From positions 10,515,467-10,579,466 of the forward strand of contig CAMGYJ010000010.1 of assembly GCA_946122785.1 (NCBI GenBank): DNA of 64,000 bases, read 5' to 3'. A program made the translations under genes and the position numbers. Shown piece by piece: positions 36,563 to 47,244 of the stretch (within the stretch, counting starts at the first letter, position 1; each line of letters begins with the position of its first letter). Under the pieces are notes generated by a model. The model was not told the origin of the DNA. It saw nothing but the letters and a program-made list of their open reading frames with translations, and made no database searches. The stretch comes from Linum tenue (taxonomy: Eukaryota; Streptophyta; Magnoliopsida; Malpighiales; Linaceae).

Positions 36563-37714
36563 TTGAAATTACCAAGAGCAAATCTTCATCGGCAGCAGCA
36601 GGGAGAAGCACACAGCTCGCTGAACCCGCTGCCTGCCATTCTCCTGTCGTTGATCGTCGCATCGGGGGAAGAAGATTTGTTGGCTGAAGAGAAGGCAGTG
36701 AGCGAGCCGCAGCCCCAGGAGGATATAAACCAAGATCCTGATGAGGCGGAGATGGAGCGACCAAGTGAGTCTACGTCGCCGGAGGACGACATGCAGGAGC
36801 CGACGAATGAGGAGGAGGAAGCTGTGACGGTTGATGCAGCGGAGAACGAGGCAAAAGACAACACGAACGGGGCATCACCCTTGCTAACCGTCTTGATCGT
36901 CGCAGGAGGTCGAGAAAGTCTTACGTTGCTGGAGGAGCTATGCACCGCGACCTTTGAAGGAAACAACATGGAGGAAGACGAAGAAAAGAAACCGGTGATG
37001 GGGTACCACGGGTGGAGCTTGTCGTCCATCCTTCTGGTCGATGGCTCGCCGTCGGAGAATGTAACGAAGAAGGAGAAGAAGAAGGATGGTGCGTCGGGTT
37101 GCTGGGATTCCTCTTCTGTGGGGCGAGTCGTGCAGGTGGTGTTGGTGCCGGACGATGGTTCGACGGTGGCCCCCGTGGCTCTGTTGGAGGTGGATTTTTC
37201 GGCGAAGGAAAAGGAGGAGGGCGGCGCGGCTTCTGTTTTCGCAAACCATGGGTCGCCAACCCTAGGGCGAGCTACCCTGCAATCACTTCTGGTGGGCTGT
37301 GAGGATGTGAGGGCCGCCGAGTTTGATGGGATGTTGCATGGGCCGCCGTTTGGGCTAGCAGCAGCAACAGAGGTGGTAAAGCAGGCCGAGCAAGCACTTG
37401 AATATGGGCCAAAGACAGACTTGCGGAGCGGACCAAGTCTGAGAGCAAAGTGGGCCGAGCTTGTTCGTGGGCTGAGTCTTCAGAAATGGATTGGGCCCCA
37501 AGTGGGCTGTCTGTTGGAGATATATTTGAATGAGGTGGATTTACAGAAAAAAAGAAGTGGGCTAGAAGGAATAGAAAGTGGGCTTTCAAGGGAGCATGGG
37601 CCAAATGCAATTGGAGAAATTTATGGGCTAGCTCCAAGAAATATGTTTAAAAGCCTTGATAAGTTGGTACTTAATGATGGGTTCTTGCACCAGCAAGTAC
37701 ATTTTGATTCATAG
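36563..37714 (+). CDS. Unrecognised 383-residue ORF inside LTR element B
   Basis: This is the longest continuous reading frame in the repeat part of the window and ends in TAG at 37712. The N-terminal 100 residues are rich in Glu, Asp, Ser and Pro. The middle has repeated patches such as LLTVLIVAGGRESLTLLEEL and VVQVVLVPDDGS. The C-terminal third is basic and tryptophan-containing (WAELVRGLSLQKWIG). No known retrotransposon domain, signal peptide or membrane segment is visible. Its base composition is more GC-rich than its surroundings. A piece like FENENWWMLFETKIKIM just upstream (about 36455-36510) may be the remains of gag. It could be a captured host sequence, an accessory retroelement protein or a fortunate open frame. 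No function can be assigned, and its start codon is the first ATG by default. Confidence 0.45.
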   Translation: MKLPRANLHRQQQGEAHSSLNPLPAILLSLIVASGEEDLLAEEKAVSEPQPQEDINQDPDEAEMERPSESTSPEDDMQEPTNEEEEAVTVDAAENEAKDNTNGASPLLTVLIVAGGRESLTLLEELCTATFEGNNMEEDEEKKPVMGYHGWSLSSILLVDGSPSENVTKKEKKKDGASGCWDSSSVGRVVQVVLVPDDGSTVAPVALLEVDFSAKEKEEGGAASVFANHGSPTLGRATLQSLLVGCEDVRAAEFDGMLHGPPFGLAAATEVVKQAEQALEYGPKTDLRSGPSLRAKWAELVRGLSLQKWIGPQVGCLLEIYLNEVDLQKKRSGLEGIESGLSREHGPNAIGEIYGLAPRNMFKSLDKLVLNDGFLHQQVHFDS

Positions 37715-37975
37715 AGCGGGATGCCAACAAAAGAAGAGCTATCGGTGTTTGACCTTGCCACAGAAGCGAATAGTCGGCGCATGGAAAGGAGTTTCAACAG
37801 TGGGGCCAACAAGAGGAGATTGGTACAAGAGGCCCAAGTGAAGAGTTGAAACATGATTGGAGGAAAAGAAAGAGCAAGACATGGAGGAGCCAAGGCGCAG
37901 GTTGCACTGCCAATGTGGAGAAGTGGGACGAGTCGGTCAACCTTGAGGGCAAGGTTGGTCTCAAGGGGGAGGGGA

Positions 37976-38323
37976 TGATAGAAACCCAATTTTCGGGATT
38001 TATCATAATTACAATTATTAGGATTTATTTAGATATGGTTAGTATTATTTGAGTCATATTAGGATAGTCTATTAGGTTTTTACAGTCTTTAGCTATAAAT
38101 ATGTATTTTGGGTCTTTGGTTCGATTAAGCTGAAATCAGTAAAAGAATTATCTTCCCAAACCCTAAGTTCTCCCTATCTCCTAATTTCTATTATTTCCTA
38201 GTCCAAGGCTTCGCCCGATCTTTATTCTGTTCTTCTTCTCCTAATTCCAACCTCAATCCCTAATTTTGTTAGTACAAACCCTAATCCCCAAATATCAAAC
38301 CCGATAGAACCTTGTTTCTATCA
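37976..38323 (+). repeat. 3' LTR of element B
   Basis: It runs from TGATAGAAACC to TTTCTATCA and is preceded by the polypurine tract AAGGGGGAGGGGA (37963-37975). It has a TATA-like CTATAAATATG. Its last 75 bp equal the surviving 5' LTR piece. Confidence 0.8.
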
Positions 38324-39230
38324 TATATGCATTTATGATTGATGGGGAGCAGTACCTTGGATATCATCCATGTTGAACTGTATATAGAACAACTCTAAGA
38401 CCGGTGAAGTTTACTAGCCTGGCCTGCAAAGACTGGCGTTAATAAACGCACTTGTGCACAAAGTTGTTTTTGCAAGGGGTAGAAGTGTTATGTGAAAATC
38501 TCGGCATATGTAATGGAAACATAACACTATTTATTGGTTAATTTCTAGTGAAGTTATTGGAGTTAATCATTTAGATCAAATGATAAAAAATATGGAGCCC
38601 ACCTAGAAATTAATTAAAGTATAGAAAGGAATGGACACGTGGCCTGGGACAAATCATCATGGCGGTAACTCTACCTAAGTAGGATTGGCAGACCCAACCT
38701 CTAGGTTCAAGGAGCAAACAAAGTTGTGAATGATGGTCCAACATTGTCAAATTATTCAAAGTCCATTCTCATGATGAGACAATATCCAAAATAAGGGTAA
38801 ACCTAAATATGAAAGGTTTTTAATGGTTTCTAAGTTCAAATAGAAATCAAATAGTGTATTTTCGGAATGCACGTTTGGAAATCACCTATGTGAGTGTGAA
38901 GTGGAGTCACTTCAAGGAGAATAAAAGAAGGCCAGCTCTCTAAACACTCATGAGACCAGGCGGTATTCATGACTAAAACAAACACAACAATGAGAGCCAG
39001 TGAACGGATAAGAGTTAGTTGTGTGATATATGTTGTCATAGTATACAAGCAAAATCGACGATTCAAAGATATCACATCTACCGATTGATGAGTATACTCT
39101 ATATATGTTCACTAAGGAAGGTTCAAAGGGAAACCTACCTATCCCCATGCAACTAATTCTTAGTCGAAAATCACATAGTTTTTTTGCATAGTTTTTAAAG
39201 TACAACATTCTCCATTTATGTGGGAGATTG
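38324..39230 (+). mobile_element. Internal 3' part of copia-like element A
   Basis: No long frame is present. It ends in CATTTATGTGGGAGAT, a purine-rich priming tract immediately before the TG of the next LTR. The sequence before it has the style of the untranslated 3' region of copia elements. The pol genes have been lost or replaced by element B. Confidence 0.45.
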
Positions 39231-39840
39231 TTGGGATTTTGAATGGTGTGAATGAGAATGGAAGGAAAAAGATCCAAGAGAATCTCTTGAAGTACCACGT
39301 TGGTAATATGTGGGAAGGTGTGGTCTTGAATTTGGTAATCGATTAAATTGATGAAATAAGTTGGTAATCGGTTAAATTGGTTCAGTAGCCAACCGGGTCA
39401 AACCGAACTGAGTGAACCAAATTAAAAAGAATTGATTTGACTTTTGAAATAACCAAACTAGTCCAACTACCATAGACTGAACCGATGCAATGGTTGAGAA
39501 ATTTCAAACGAACCATTGTAATGGTTGGGGTGAAACCACCCATAAGAATAGTTGCCTCTCTTCGTACAAACCCCTTCATTCTCTATAAATAACACCTAAC
39601 CCCTCTTGTTTTGATATGTTTTTCCCTAACAAAAACTCTTCAAAAATCAAAATTGATTTTTCTGCATTGTTTTCAAAAGAGAAAATCGAGTCAAGTGCGG
39701 TTCTCGCTGCTTCGCTGCATTTGATGGTTTCCGGGGGCTGAGGTACCGCTACGCCGGAAAGGTACATCCTTTCTATCCTGGGAGGAATCATTATGTAACC
39801 TTGGGGACTAGAGGGGAATAAGATTCTTTAAGGAGAGACA
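39231..39840 (+). repeat. 3' LTR of copia-like element A
   Basis: It starts TGTTGGGATTTTG after the purine tract, contains CTATAAATAACAC at 39581 and ends GAGAGACA. The part 39447-39800 matches 35886-36181. After it the hAT reading frame resumes. Confidence 0.65.
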
Positions 39841-41040
39841 TTGAATTATGTTGGTTAGGACGTTTGCATATGTCTTTGCATGTTTTTACGATCTTATATG
39901 TTTACTTGTTTTGCAAGATTTAGTATACATGAACAATTTCCACAACACCTCTAGTCAAGTTCTACGTTTGGTTGATTCTGATGAAAAACCGGCAATGCCC
40001 TTCTATACTCTGAAATTATCCAAGCGAAGGAGAAGATTAAAAGCAACTTCAACAATGTGGAAAGAAGGTAATTCCGAGTTTCCTTTGCCTGTTAACTTAT
40101 CATACAAGCCTATGTTTTTTTATTGTTCTAACTTCTAACTTGTGTATTGTATATACTTTATATAGATATAAGCCTGCCTTGAAGATCATTGACAAAAGGT
40201 GGGAAGATCAAATGAGTAGACCAATTCACTATGATGCATATTGGTTGAATCCTCAGATTCACAATTCTTAGGGATTTGACCATAATGATCCAAAGGTGAA
40301 AATGAGATTGTATGAAAGCATATCTAGACTTGCGAATGATGATGAAGAGAAATTTTTTATAATGGAGCAGTTGTCTGTATTTCGTCATGCTCAAGGAAGG
40401 AATGATAAGTATGGTGCAAGACAATTAAAGGATAGTCAACATCTAGCTGATTGGTGGACCTCATTTGGAGATGAAGTGCCATAGCTTCAAAAATTTGCCC
40501 TCTGGGTGTTGAGTCTGACTTGTAGTGCTTCTGGCTGCGAGTGTAGAGTGCATTTGAGAGGGTAAGTAATAAATTGCCTCTACTTTCTTTTAATCATATC
40601 ATTCATCTTTTTACATGTGAATATGTGGTGATGTGAACTCTTTTCCTTGTAGATTAATACTAAGAAAAAGAACAATTTACATGCACCAAAGATGAATGAT
40701 CTTGTGTATGTTATGTGCAACAACAAATTGGTGGGGGGGGGGGGGGAGTGTCAGGAAAGAAAGAATGCTTGAAATCAATTTTGAAGATATAAACTCTGAT
40801 AATGAATGGATTTGTGCTAGTGATAATGAAGAAGGAGAATTACAAGCTAGAGATTTAGAGGTTGGTGGCGAGGAATGTGGTCATACTGTTGAACGTGATG
40901 ATAATATTGGTGTTAATGCTCCAAGAGATGAGGGTGATCATGAATATGATAGTCCACCTGATGTTGAAGGCAATGGTGGTGGTGATGATGATAATGATGA
41001 TGATATGGATGCAAATGTTGAAGCCGATGAATTGATGTAG
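39841..41040 (+). pseudogene. hAT transposase, C-terminal part (hAT_C dimerisation region), broken
   Basis: The order of the plant hAT/DUF659 protein resumes: VLRLVDSDEKPAM (39960), then in another frame YKPALKIIDKRWEDQM (40168), then RLYESISRLAND (40306), LADWWTSFGDEVP (40444), a TAG, and LQKFALWVLSLTCSASGCE (40485), the hAT_C signature. After a probable intron (about 40563-40652) come NNLHAPKMNDLVYVM and an acidic tail of Asp, Asn and Glu ending ADELM at 41037. A run of 15 G (40733-40747) sits at a frame change. It is the other half of the gene that starts at 30233. Confidence 0.85.
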
Positions 41041-41253
41041 TTTTCCTTCTATCCTTTATAACATTTGTGTGCTTTGATTTCGAGAACTCGGATTATTAAA
41101 CTCGTATGTTATTATGTAAACTTAAACGAGCTTGTGAGAATTTGGATTCTTAACTCGTCTGTTAGTTGCGATTCATGTTTATGAACTTATTGTTAAGATG
41201 TCATGAGTTTGTTCTAATTTAGACATGATTTGCAGGTATTTATTATTTTTATC
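41041..41253 (+). other. hAT 3' flank before the copia insertion
   Basis: AT-rich sequence following the transposase stop, probably its 3' untranslated region. It continues at 47245, after the copia element. Confidence 0.5.
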
Positions 41254-41504
41254 TGTTGATGTGACTTGAATTGGATTAGGTTTAGACCAACATAGAGAAG
41301 TACTATAAATACTTCTCATACTCCTCTGTAATCAGTAATCTCCTCGATATAGTGAAACTGACTCTTTCTCGCCCGTGGACTAACTAACACACATCGTTTA
41401 GTGAACCACGTAAATCGTGTGTCTGTGTTTTTCGATTCTCGCTTTTGTATTCTTGCTTTATTGATTCCGGCAATTTCCTGATCTGTAGCAGCGCGTTTAT
41501 AATA
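41254..41504 (+). repeat. 5' LTR of the Tork copia element (with internal deletion)
   Basis: 251 bp against 404 bp in the partner. The missing stretch corresponds to 46861-47001 of the right LTR and is bounded by similar strings (CTTGAATCGGA and CAGATTGGATTAGG). Confidence 0.85.
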
Positions 41505-41560
41505 AGTGGTATCAGAGCCGCGGCTGGAAATCAAGCTAGGGTTTTTCGATTCAGAAGAAT

Positions 41561-42320
41561 GACGTCGGTGAACATGAAGATCAAAAAGTTCACGGGGAAG
41601 AACAGCTTTGCTATATGGCAGATCAAGATGCAGGCTTTATTAAAACAGCAAGGACTGTGGGGGCCGCTGTCTGCGAAATAGAAGAAGGCAGCGGTCGATG
41701 ATGATGAGTGGAATACCCTAGAGGAGAAGGCCCACTCGACCATCATGCTATCGTTGTCTGATGACGTCATCATTGAAGTCGCTGCTGCGAAGACTGTCGC
41801 GGGCTTGTGGTTAAAGTTGGAGAGTCTGTATATGACGAAGTCCTTAACCAACAAGCTGCATCTCAAGCAACGGTTGTTCAGCTTGAGGATGCAAGAAGGT
41901 ATGCCTTTGAGGGAACATCTCGAACAACTTAACTCTATTTTGCTGGATCTGCGTAATATAGATGTTTAAGTTGATGACGAGGATGCTGCCCTAATCCTAT
42001 TGGTTTCTTTGTCGAGTTCATATGAGAATTTCGTTGATTCTTTTATTGCTGGTAAAGAAAGCGTGTCGTTGGAGGATGTCAGGTCTGCTCTTCATACGAG
42101 AGAGATCAGGCATAAGGCGTCTGGATCTGGTACAGGTGGTGAGGCATCGGGTTTGGCTGGTACAGGTGGAAAGGGAAAGAAGAAATCTGGTAAAGGGAAT
42201 TCGAACAAAAATTCCAAGGGTCCCGATCCACAGCCAGGTGATGCTTGTCACAACTGAAAGGAAGTGGGGCATTGGAAGTACAACTGTCCCAAGAGAAGAG
42301 GGCAACAGAAGAAACAAGGT
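41561..42320 (+). pseudogene. Copia gag with mutated zinc knuckle
   Basis: MTSVNMKIKKFTGKNSFAIW is a typical Tork gag start. Later come LWLKLESLYMTKSLTNKLHL and LKQRLFSLRM. Stops interrupt it at 41680 and 41968. The CCHC knuckle reads CHN-stop-KEVGHWKYNC (42248-42289): the second cysteine codon has become TGA. In a working element this protein packages the RNA. Confidence 0.85.
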
Positions 42321-42397
42321 TCAGTTGCCGTGGCAGAAGTGGACAACAGTTCTGAAGATGATCTCGCCTTGGCTGTAGATGAGAAGACACTTCGTGG

Positions 42398-43828
42398 GGA
42401 TGTGTGGTTTCTGGATACTGCAGCCTCATACCATATGTCTCCGGGTCCATAAAGGTTCGGGCACATGATGGTTCGTTCTGTTTCGTGAATGATGTCAGGC
42501 ATGTTCCACGAATGACAAAGAACCTGATCTCCTTGAGTCTACTCGACAACAAGGGTTTCAGTTTCAAAGGAAAAGGTGGAGTTGTATAGGTCTGCAAAGG
42601 TTCAAGGAAGGTGCTGAAGGGCGAGAAGCGTGGGACCTTGTATGCATTACAAGGGTCTGTGTTGTCTGGTTCTGCTACAGTTGCATCGTCTCAGGTTCAT
42701 CAGGAAGATATGACCACTCTTTGGCACATGAGACTGGGGCATATGAGTGAACGAGGGATGCAAGTTCTGTCAAAGAGGGATCTTCTTTGCGGACACAAGG
42801 TTCAGAATTTGGAATTCTGCGAGCATTGTGTGTTTGGGAAGCTACATCGCAGCAAGTTTCCCAAGAAGGGTATCCACCGCAAGAAGGGGATACTGGATTA
42901 CCTCCACTCCGACTGTTGGGGTCCTTCACGAGTTGAATCCATTGGAGGCAGCAATATTTTCTGTATATTATTGATGATTATTCGAGATTTACTTGGATTT
43001 TCATGATGAAGCAGAAAAGTGAGGCTTTCACGAAGTTTAAGCAGTGGAAGACATTGGTGGAGAATCAGACCAGGAAGAAGATCAAGAAGCTGCGAACGGA
43101 CAATGGTCTGGAGTTCTGTAATTGTGAGTTCACGAATTCTGCAAGGATGAAGGGATTGCCCGTCATTGGACCGTGAGAGATACATCCCAGCAGAATGGCG
43201 TTGCAGAAAGGATGAACCAGACATTGTTGGAGAGAGCACGGTGCATGATCTCTAATGCTGGAATAGAGAGAAGATTCAGGGTAGAAGCAGTGAACATGAC
43301 GTGCTTCCTGATCAACCGTGGACCTCACACAGGTATCGAGTTTAAGACTCCTTATGAAGTGTGGTATGGTAAGCCTCTGATTACTCTTCACTGAAAGTTT
43401 TTGGGTGTCCTGTTTATTATCATGTGGATGAGGGTAAACTGAACCCAAGGGCAAAGAAGGGTGTATTTGTGGGTTACGGAGATGGAGTTAAGGGATTTCA
43501 AGTCTGGTCACCTTCTGAGCATCGAGTTATACTAAGTAGAAATGTGATATTTGATGAGAAGTCTATGTTTAACCCCATGTTGAAGGTTACTATTGTTGAA
43601 GGTAGCAGAAATGTTGATAAGCAGGTGGAGCTGCAAACTCTCAATGAGAGTGAGTTTGAGCACCAAGGTGGAGAAGATCAACATGAGGATGTTTCTACAG
43701 AGCCGGAAACTTCAAAGTCTAGTGCAGGAGCTCAACAGTCTATGGCTTCCGGTAGACCGAAGAGAGCGACTGTAGGAGTACCTCCACAGAGGTATGGTTT
43801 CGAGGACATGGTGGCGTATTCATTTTAG
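42398..43828 (+). pseudogene. Copia protease and integrase region
   Basis: The protease motif is DVWFLDTAASYHM (42398-42437; the usual DSGAS is replaced by DTAAS). The integrase zinc-binding segment is LWHMRLGHMSERGM with a CEHCVFGK partner (42718-42841). The catalytic core follows in broken frames: DYLHSDCWGP, then RTDNGLEFC, then RDTSQQNGVAERMNQTLLER. The C-terminal KKGVFVGYGDGVKGFQVWSP segment ends the block. At least four frame changes or stops are present. Confidence 0.85.
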
Positions 43829-43840
43829 GTTGCTGAAGAA

Positions 43841-44205
43841 GTGGATACAGGTGAGCCACAATCCTATAGAGAAGCCGTTTCGGGTGGCGAAGCTGATCAG
43901 TGGTTTGCCGCAATGGGAGATGAGATGGAATCCCATGACAGGAATCAGACTTGGGAGCTAGTCAAACGACCACCGGGAAGGAAGATTGTGACAAACAAGT
44001 GGATCTACAAGAAGAAGGAAGGAATCAGTTCTGGAGAGGGCATTAAATTTAAAGCTCGGGTGGTTGCACGAGGCTTCTCGTAGAGGGAAGGAGTTGACTA
44101 CAATGAGATTTTCTCACCAATGGTCAGACATACTTCGATCAGAGTGCTACTAGCAATAGTGGCACATTATGACTTGGAGCTCGAGCAGCTAGACGTGAAG
44201 ACAGC
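43841..44205 (+). pseudogene. Copia reverse transcriptase, first part
   Basis: It reads EPQSYREAVSGGEADQWFAA, then the RT start WELVKRPPGRKIVTNKWIYK and FKARVVARGFS with a stop in place of the next residue, then EGVDYNEIFSPMVRHTSIR and LELEQLDVKTA. The frame is cut at 44205 by a solo LTR inside the conserved LDVKTAFLHG motif and resumes at 45549. Confidence 0.88.
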
Positions 44206-45548
44206 TGATAGACCGTCATTTACACATGTTTTTACCCTCATACTTGCACCGTTTGAGGTGTTAATCCTCGTGTTTTAGGCCGATTTCACGCTAGGTTGTG
44301 CTTGTTTGTGATATTTCAGGTCCTAGTACGTGAATGAAGGCTTAGGAGCGAGTCTGGGGTCGATTGGGCGAAGAACGGACGAATGGCGACCTTTTTGGGG
44401 AGCTGCACGGGCAGACCATGGGGCTGCACGGCCGTGCAAAGTGCAACTCTGGCCGTGCACCTTGTGCCGAGGCCACGCACGGGCAGGCCCTGAAGATTGC
44501 ACGGCCGTGCACCTGGCCGTGCAAGAAGCCTGAGGCCGACTAAATGGTACGGCTGCGTTTTGGACTCGCACGGCCAGAATGGTGATGTGCACGGCCGTGC
44601 ACCCTGGCCGTGCAAGTCGGGAAAGCCTGTTTTAGAGCCTATTCCAAGCCAGAAGGGGGAGAATCGTGTTTTCAGAGCAAAAACAGAGCCCTAGAGAGAG
44701 AAAGTGCGTAGAACACATCCTAGAAGCTGTCCTAGAGCTGGATTTCATCGAATCGAGCCTGGAGATCGTCATAGGAGTGAAAATCATCGTCCCGGAGCAT
44801 ATTATCCTCATCGTTATGAGTATGACTAATCCGATTCTTGTTTTCTCTTCTCTCTCTATGGAGTAGAACCCTTCTCTCACTTGGGTATGAAGAACCCTAG
44901 TTCCTTGTGTTAGGGATTTGATTGTAATGACTTGGAATGATATTATTGTTTGATTTTAATCGAATGACGCATGTTTATTGAATTGATTTGAGTCTGATCA
45001 ACTTTTCTCAATTTCTGCTGCAACCTGAGATAGATAGAATCTGATTAGGTTGTTAGAGCCTCTTCATTCGATAGTAGGAGATTGGCTATACGAGAGTTAG
45101 CCAGTTTACTGCTTTGTACTGGTGCTCTTGGCGCCAGTAGTGGAGTTCTGTGTTCATAACCTCAGCTTTCTATCCCGGTGAAGACTAGTCGTCTGCCGGG
45201 TAGTTAGACTGAGAGGGCTTGGTCAGCTTAAGAGATTCCAAGCTACTGTCGGATCTTCCGCAGTCTAATCAACAGTAAATCAACCCAGGGAATTGCAATT
45301 GAACCTAACTAAGGGGCTAGGGGGACTCAATCCCGAGTGACTCTTACCTGCTTTAGAAACCGAACAATTTACTGCTTTCTTGTTGCTTTTACTTTTCACA
45401 ACAATCACTCGAACTAGTTTGCTAGATAATAGAGAATCACGGAGTAAGCAGTAGATCTAGACCCCAGGTTGATAATTAAACTTGCCTGTTACTGCATTCC
45501 CGGACTGCGATTACACTTGGTCGCAGTTTGGTGTTGTGTTTTGGCGTG
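44206..45548 (+). mobile_element. Solo gypsy LTR inserted in the copia reverse transcriptase
   Basis: It starts TGATAGACCGTCATTT and ends GGCGTGTCA. The flanks are ACAGC and ACGGC, a 5-bp duplication with one change. The insertion splits LDVKT|AFLHG. There is no internal region. The right 70 bp match, inverted, the start of the LTR at 61729, and the whole length corresponds to that LTR (61729-63115). A solo LTR arises by recombination between the two LTRs of one element. Confidence 0.88.
44425..44602. repeat. Three TGCACGGCCGTGCA palindromes in the solo LTR
   Basis: Perfect 14-bp palindromes lie at 44425-44438, 44498-44511 and 44588-44601. Each is followed within about 15 bases by a half site of the type CTGGCCGTGCA. 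The tract is strongly GC-rich compared with the rest of the LTR. Confidence 0.9.
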
Positions 45549-46001
45549 TCAACGGCTTTCCTACATGGAGAGTTGGAAGAAGAAATTTACATGACTCAGC
45601 CAGAAGGATTCGAGGTTCCGGGAAAAGAAGACTATGTTTGTAAGCTGAAGAAGTCCTTGTATGGACTTAAGCAGTCTCCGAGGCAGTGGTACAAAAGATT
45701 TGACGGTTACATGCTTGAGCTGGGCTACAACAGAAGTCCATATGATTGTTGTGTGTATCACAATAAGGTGGTGGATGGTTCGATGATCTATCTTTTTATG
45801 TATGTGGATGATATGCTCATAGTTGCGAGGTTGAAGTCTGATATCCAAAAGTTAAAGGGGCTTCTCAGTGCTGAGTTTGAGATGAAGGATTTGGGAGCTG
45901 CTCAGAAGATCTTGGGTATGGAGATTTACAGGGACAGGTCGAAGAAGAAGCTTTTCTTGTCACAGAAGAGCTACATCCAGAAGATACTGTCGAGCCCTTA
46001 A
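45549..46001 (+). pseudogene. Copia reverse transcriptase, second part
   Basis: It resumes with AFLHGELEEEIYMTQPEGFE, then CKLKKSLYGLKQSPRQWYKR and the polymerase active site MYVDDMLIVA (about 45799). It continues to DLGAAQKILGMEIYRDRSKK. This part is open, and its YVDD catalytic motif is intact. The upstream part is separated by the solo LTR, so no whole enzyme can be made. Confidence 0.9.
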
Positions 46002-46072
46002 ATACTCGTAGTGCTTCAAATGTCCATCTATCCTCAGCTTATGCACCGCAGTCAGAGGCTGAGAAGGAGTAC

Positions 46073-46737
46073 ATGTCGAGAGTCCCATATGCTAGTGCAG
46101 TAGGTAGCTTGATGTACGCTATGGTATGCACTAGACCTGATCTTGCACATGTTGTTAGTGTTGTCAGCAGGTTCATGATACAACCTGGGAAGGAGCATTG
46201 GCAGGCTTTGAAGACGATCTTCCGGTACCTTAAGGGTACACCTGATGTGGGGATTACCTTCGGAAGTGATGCAGAGTGCTTGCTGTCTGGGTATTCTGAC
46301 TCGGACTATGCTGGAGATGTTGACACGAGGAGATCGATGACCGGTTATGTATTCACTCTTGGGAGTTCTGTAGTGAGCTGGAAGGCAACTCTGCAGTCGG
46401 CGGTGACATTGTCTACTATTGAGGGAGAGTATATGGCGTTGACAGAAGCTGCTAAGGAGGGAATATGGTTGAAGGGATGGTTGGTGATCTGGGTCTACAT
46501 CATGATCAGGCAGTGGTGTATTGCGATAGTTTGAGTGCAATATGCTTGGCCAAGGATCAATTCCAGCATGAGAGGACTAAGCACATCGACGTGAGGTATC
46601 ATTTCTTGAGGACAGAGAACAGGATTAAGGTGAAGAAGGTTGGCACCGCGGATAATCCTGCTGATATGTTCACGAAGCCGGTTCCCCATGGCAAGTTCCA
46701 ACACTGCTTGGACTTGTTGAATGTCTTGAGTGGGTGA
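46073..46737 (+). pseudogene. Copia RNase H region
   Basis: It reads SRVPYASAVGSLMYAMVCTR, then GYSDSDYAGDVDTRRSMTGY (RNase H catalytic Asp residues), then STIEGEYMALTEAAKE and, after a frame change at about 46490, VVYCDSLSAICLAKD and HIDVRYHFLRT. It ends DLLNVLSG at 46734. The order and wording are typical of the C-terminal copia RNase H. Confidence 0.9.
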
Positions 46738-46835
46738 CTCCGCCCTGTGGGGCATTGATGGCGGGAGAGAGAGAGAGAAGGAGCAGAGTACATCAGAGAT
46801 TTCAGAGGAAGAGGATTCAAGGCAAGGTGGAGATA

Positions 46836-47239
46836 TGTTGTTGTGACTTGAATCGGACTATCACCCGCTACGACTGGTAGTCGGGGTATCGATGCCCGGT
46901 CAGCGAGTGGGGTCCAGGGCAACGCCCCCGGCCCGCGGTGTATTGGCTCAATGTTATTTGGGTTCGGGTTCTGGGCGTGGTCTGTAACCGTTTCCTTTGC
47001 CAGATTGGATTAGGTTTAGACCCACATGGAGAAGTACTATAAATACTTCTCATACTCCTCTGTAATCTGTAATCTCCTCGATATAGTGAAACTGGCTCTC
47101 TCTCGCCCGTGGACTAGCTAACACACATCGTGTTAGTGAACCATGTAAATCGTGTGTTTGTGTTTTTCGATTCTCGCTCTCGTATTCTTACTTTATTGAT
47201 TCCGACGATTTCCCGATCCGTAGCAGTGCGTTTATAACA
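46836..47239 (+). repeat. 3' LTR of the Tork copia element
   Basis: 404 bp, from TGTTGTTGTGACTTG to GCGTTTATAACA, directly after a purine tract (AAGGCAAGGTGGAGATA). A TATA-like CTATAAATACTTC lies at 47037. The following bases, TTATC, are the target duplication. Confidence 0.9.
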
Positions 47240-47244
47240 TTATC

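Larger units (their letters stand above)
36182..38323 (+). mobile_element. Copia-like non-autonomous LTR element B with an unknown ORF
   Basis: The 3' LTR is 37976-38323 (348 bp), starting TGATAGAAACC and ending GGTTTCTATCA-type (CTTGTTTCTATCA), with CTATAAATATG at 38094. The 5' LTR survives only as its last 75 bp (36182-36256), which match the 3' LTR closely. The primer site TGGTATCAGAGC lies at 36258-36269, two bases after the LTR. The purine tract AAGGGGGAGGGGA directly precedes the 3' LTR. Between these sites there is no reverse transcriptase or integrase, only a gag-like stretch at about 36450-36560 and the 383-residue ORF. Confidence 0.75.
41254..47239 (+). mobile_element. Ty1/copia retrotransposon, Tork type, with TTATC target duplication
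   Basis: LTRs at 41254-41504 and 46836-47239 both begin TGTTG and share the whole U3-R-U5 order (AGTACTATAAATACTTCTCA, CTCGATATAGTGAAACTG, CTCGCCCGTGGACTA). The 5-bp duplication TTATC flanks the element (41249-41253, 47240-47244). The primer site TGGTATCAGAGC is at 41506-41518. Inside, in copia order, are gag with zinc knuckle, protease, integrase, reverse transcriptase and RNase H, broken by several stops and frameshifts. A solo gypsy LTR (44206-45548) interrupts the reverse transcriptase. The left LTR lacks about 150 bp present in the right one. Confidence 0.93.

Noticed and set aside
36586..37637. Antisense ORFs opposite the 383-residue frame (147, 112, 103 and 121 residues)
   Set aside because: Low-complexity shadows (runs of Ser, Pro, Leu) caused by the GC-rich composition of the sense frame.
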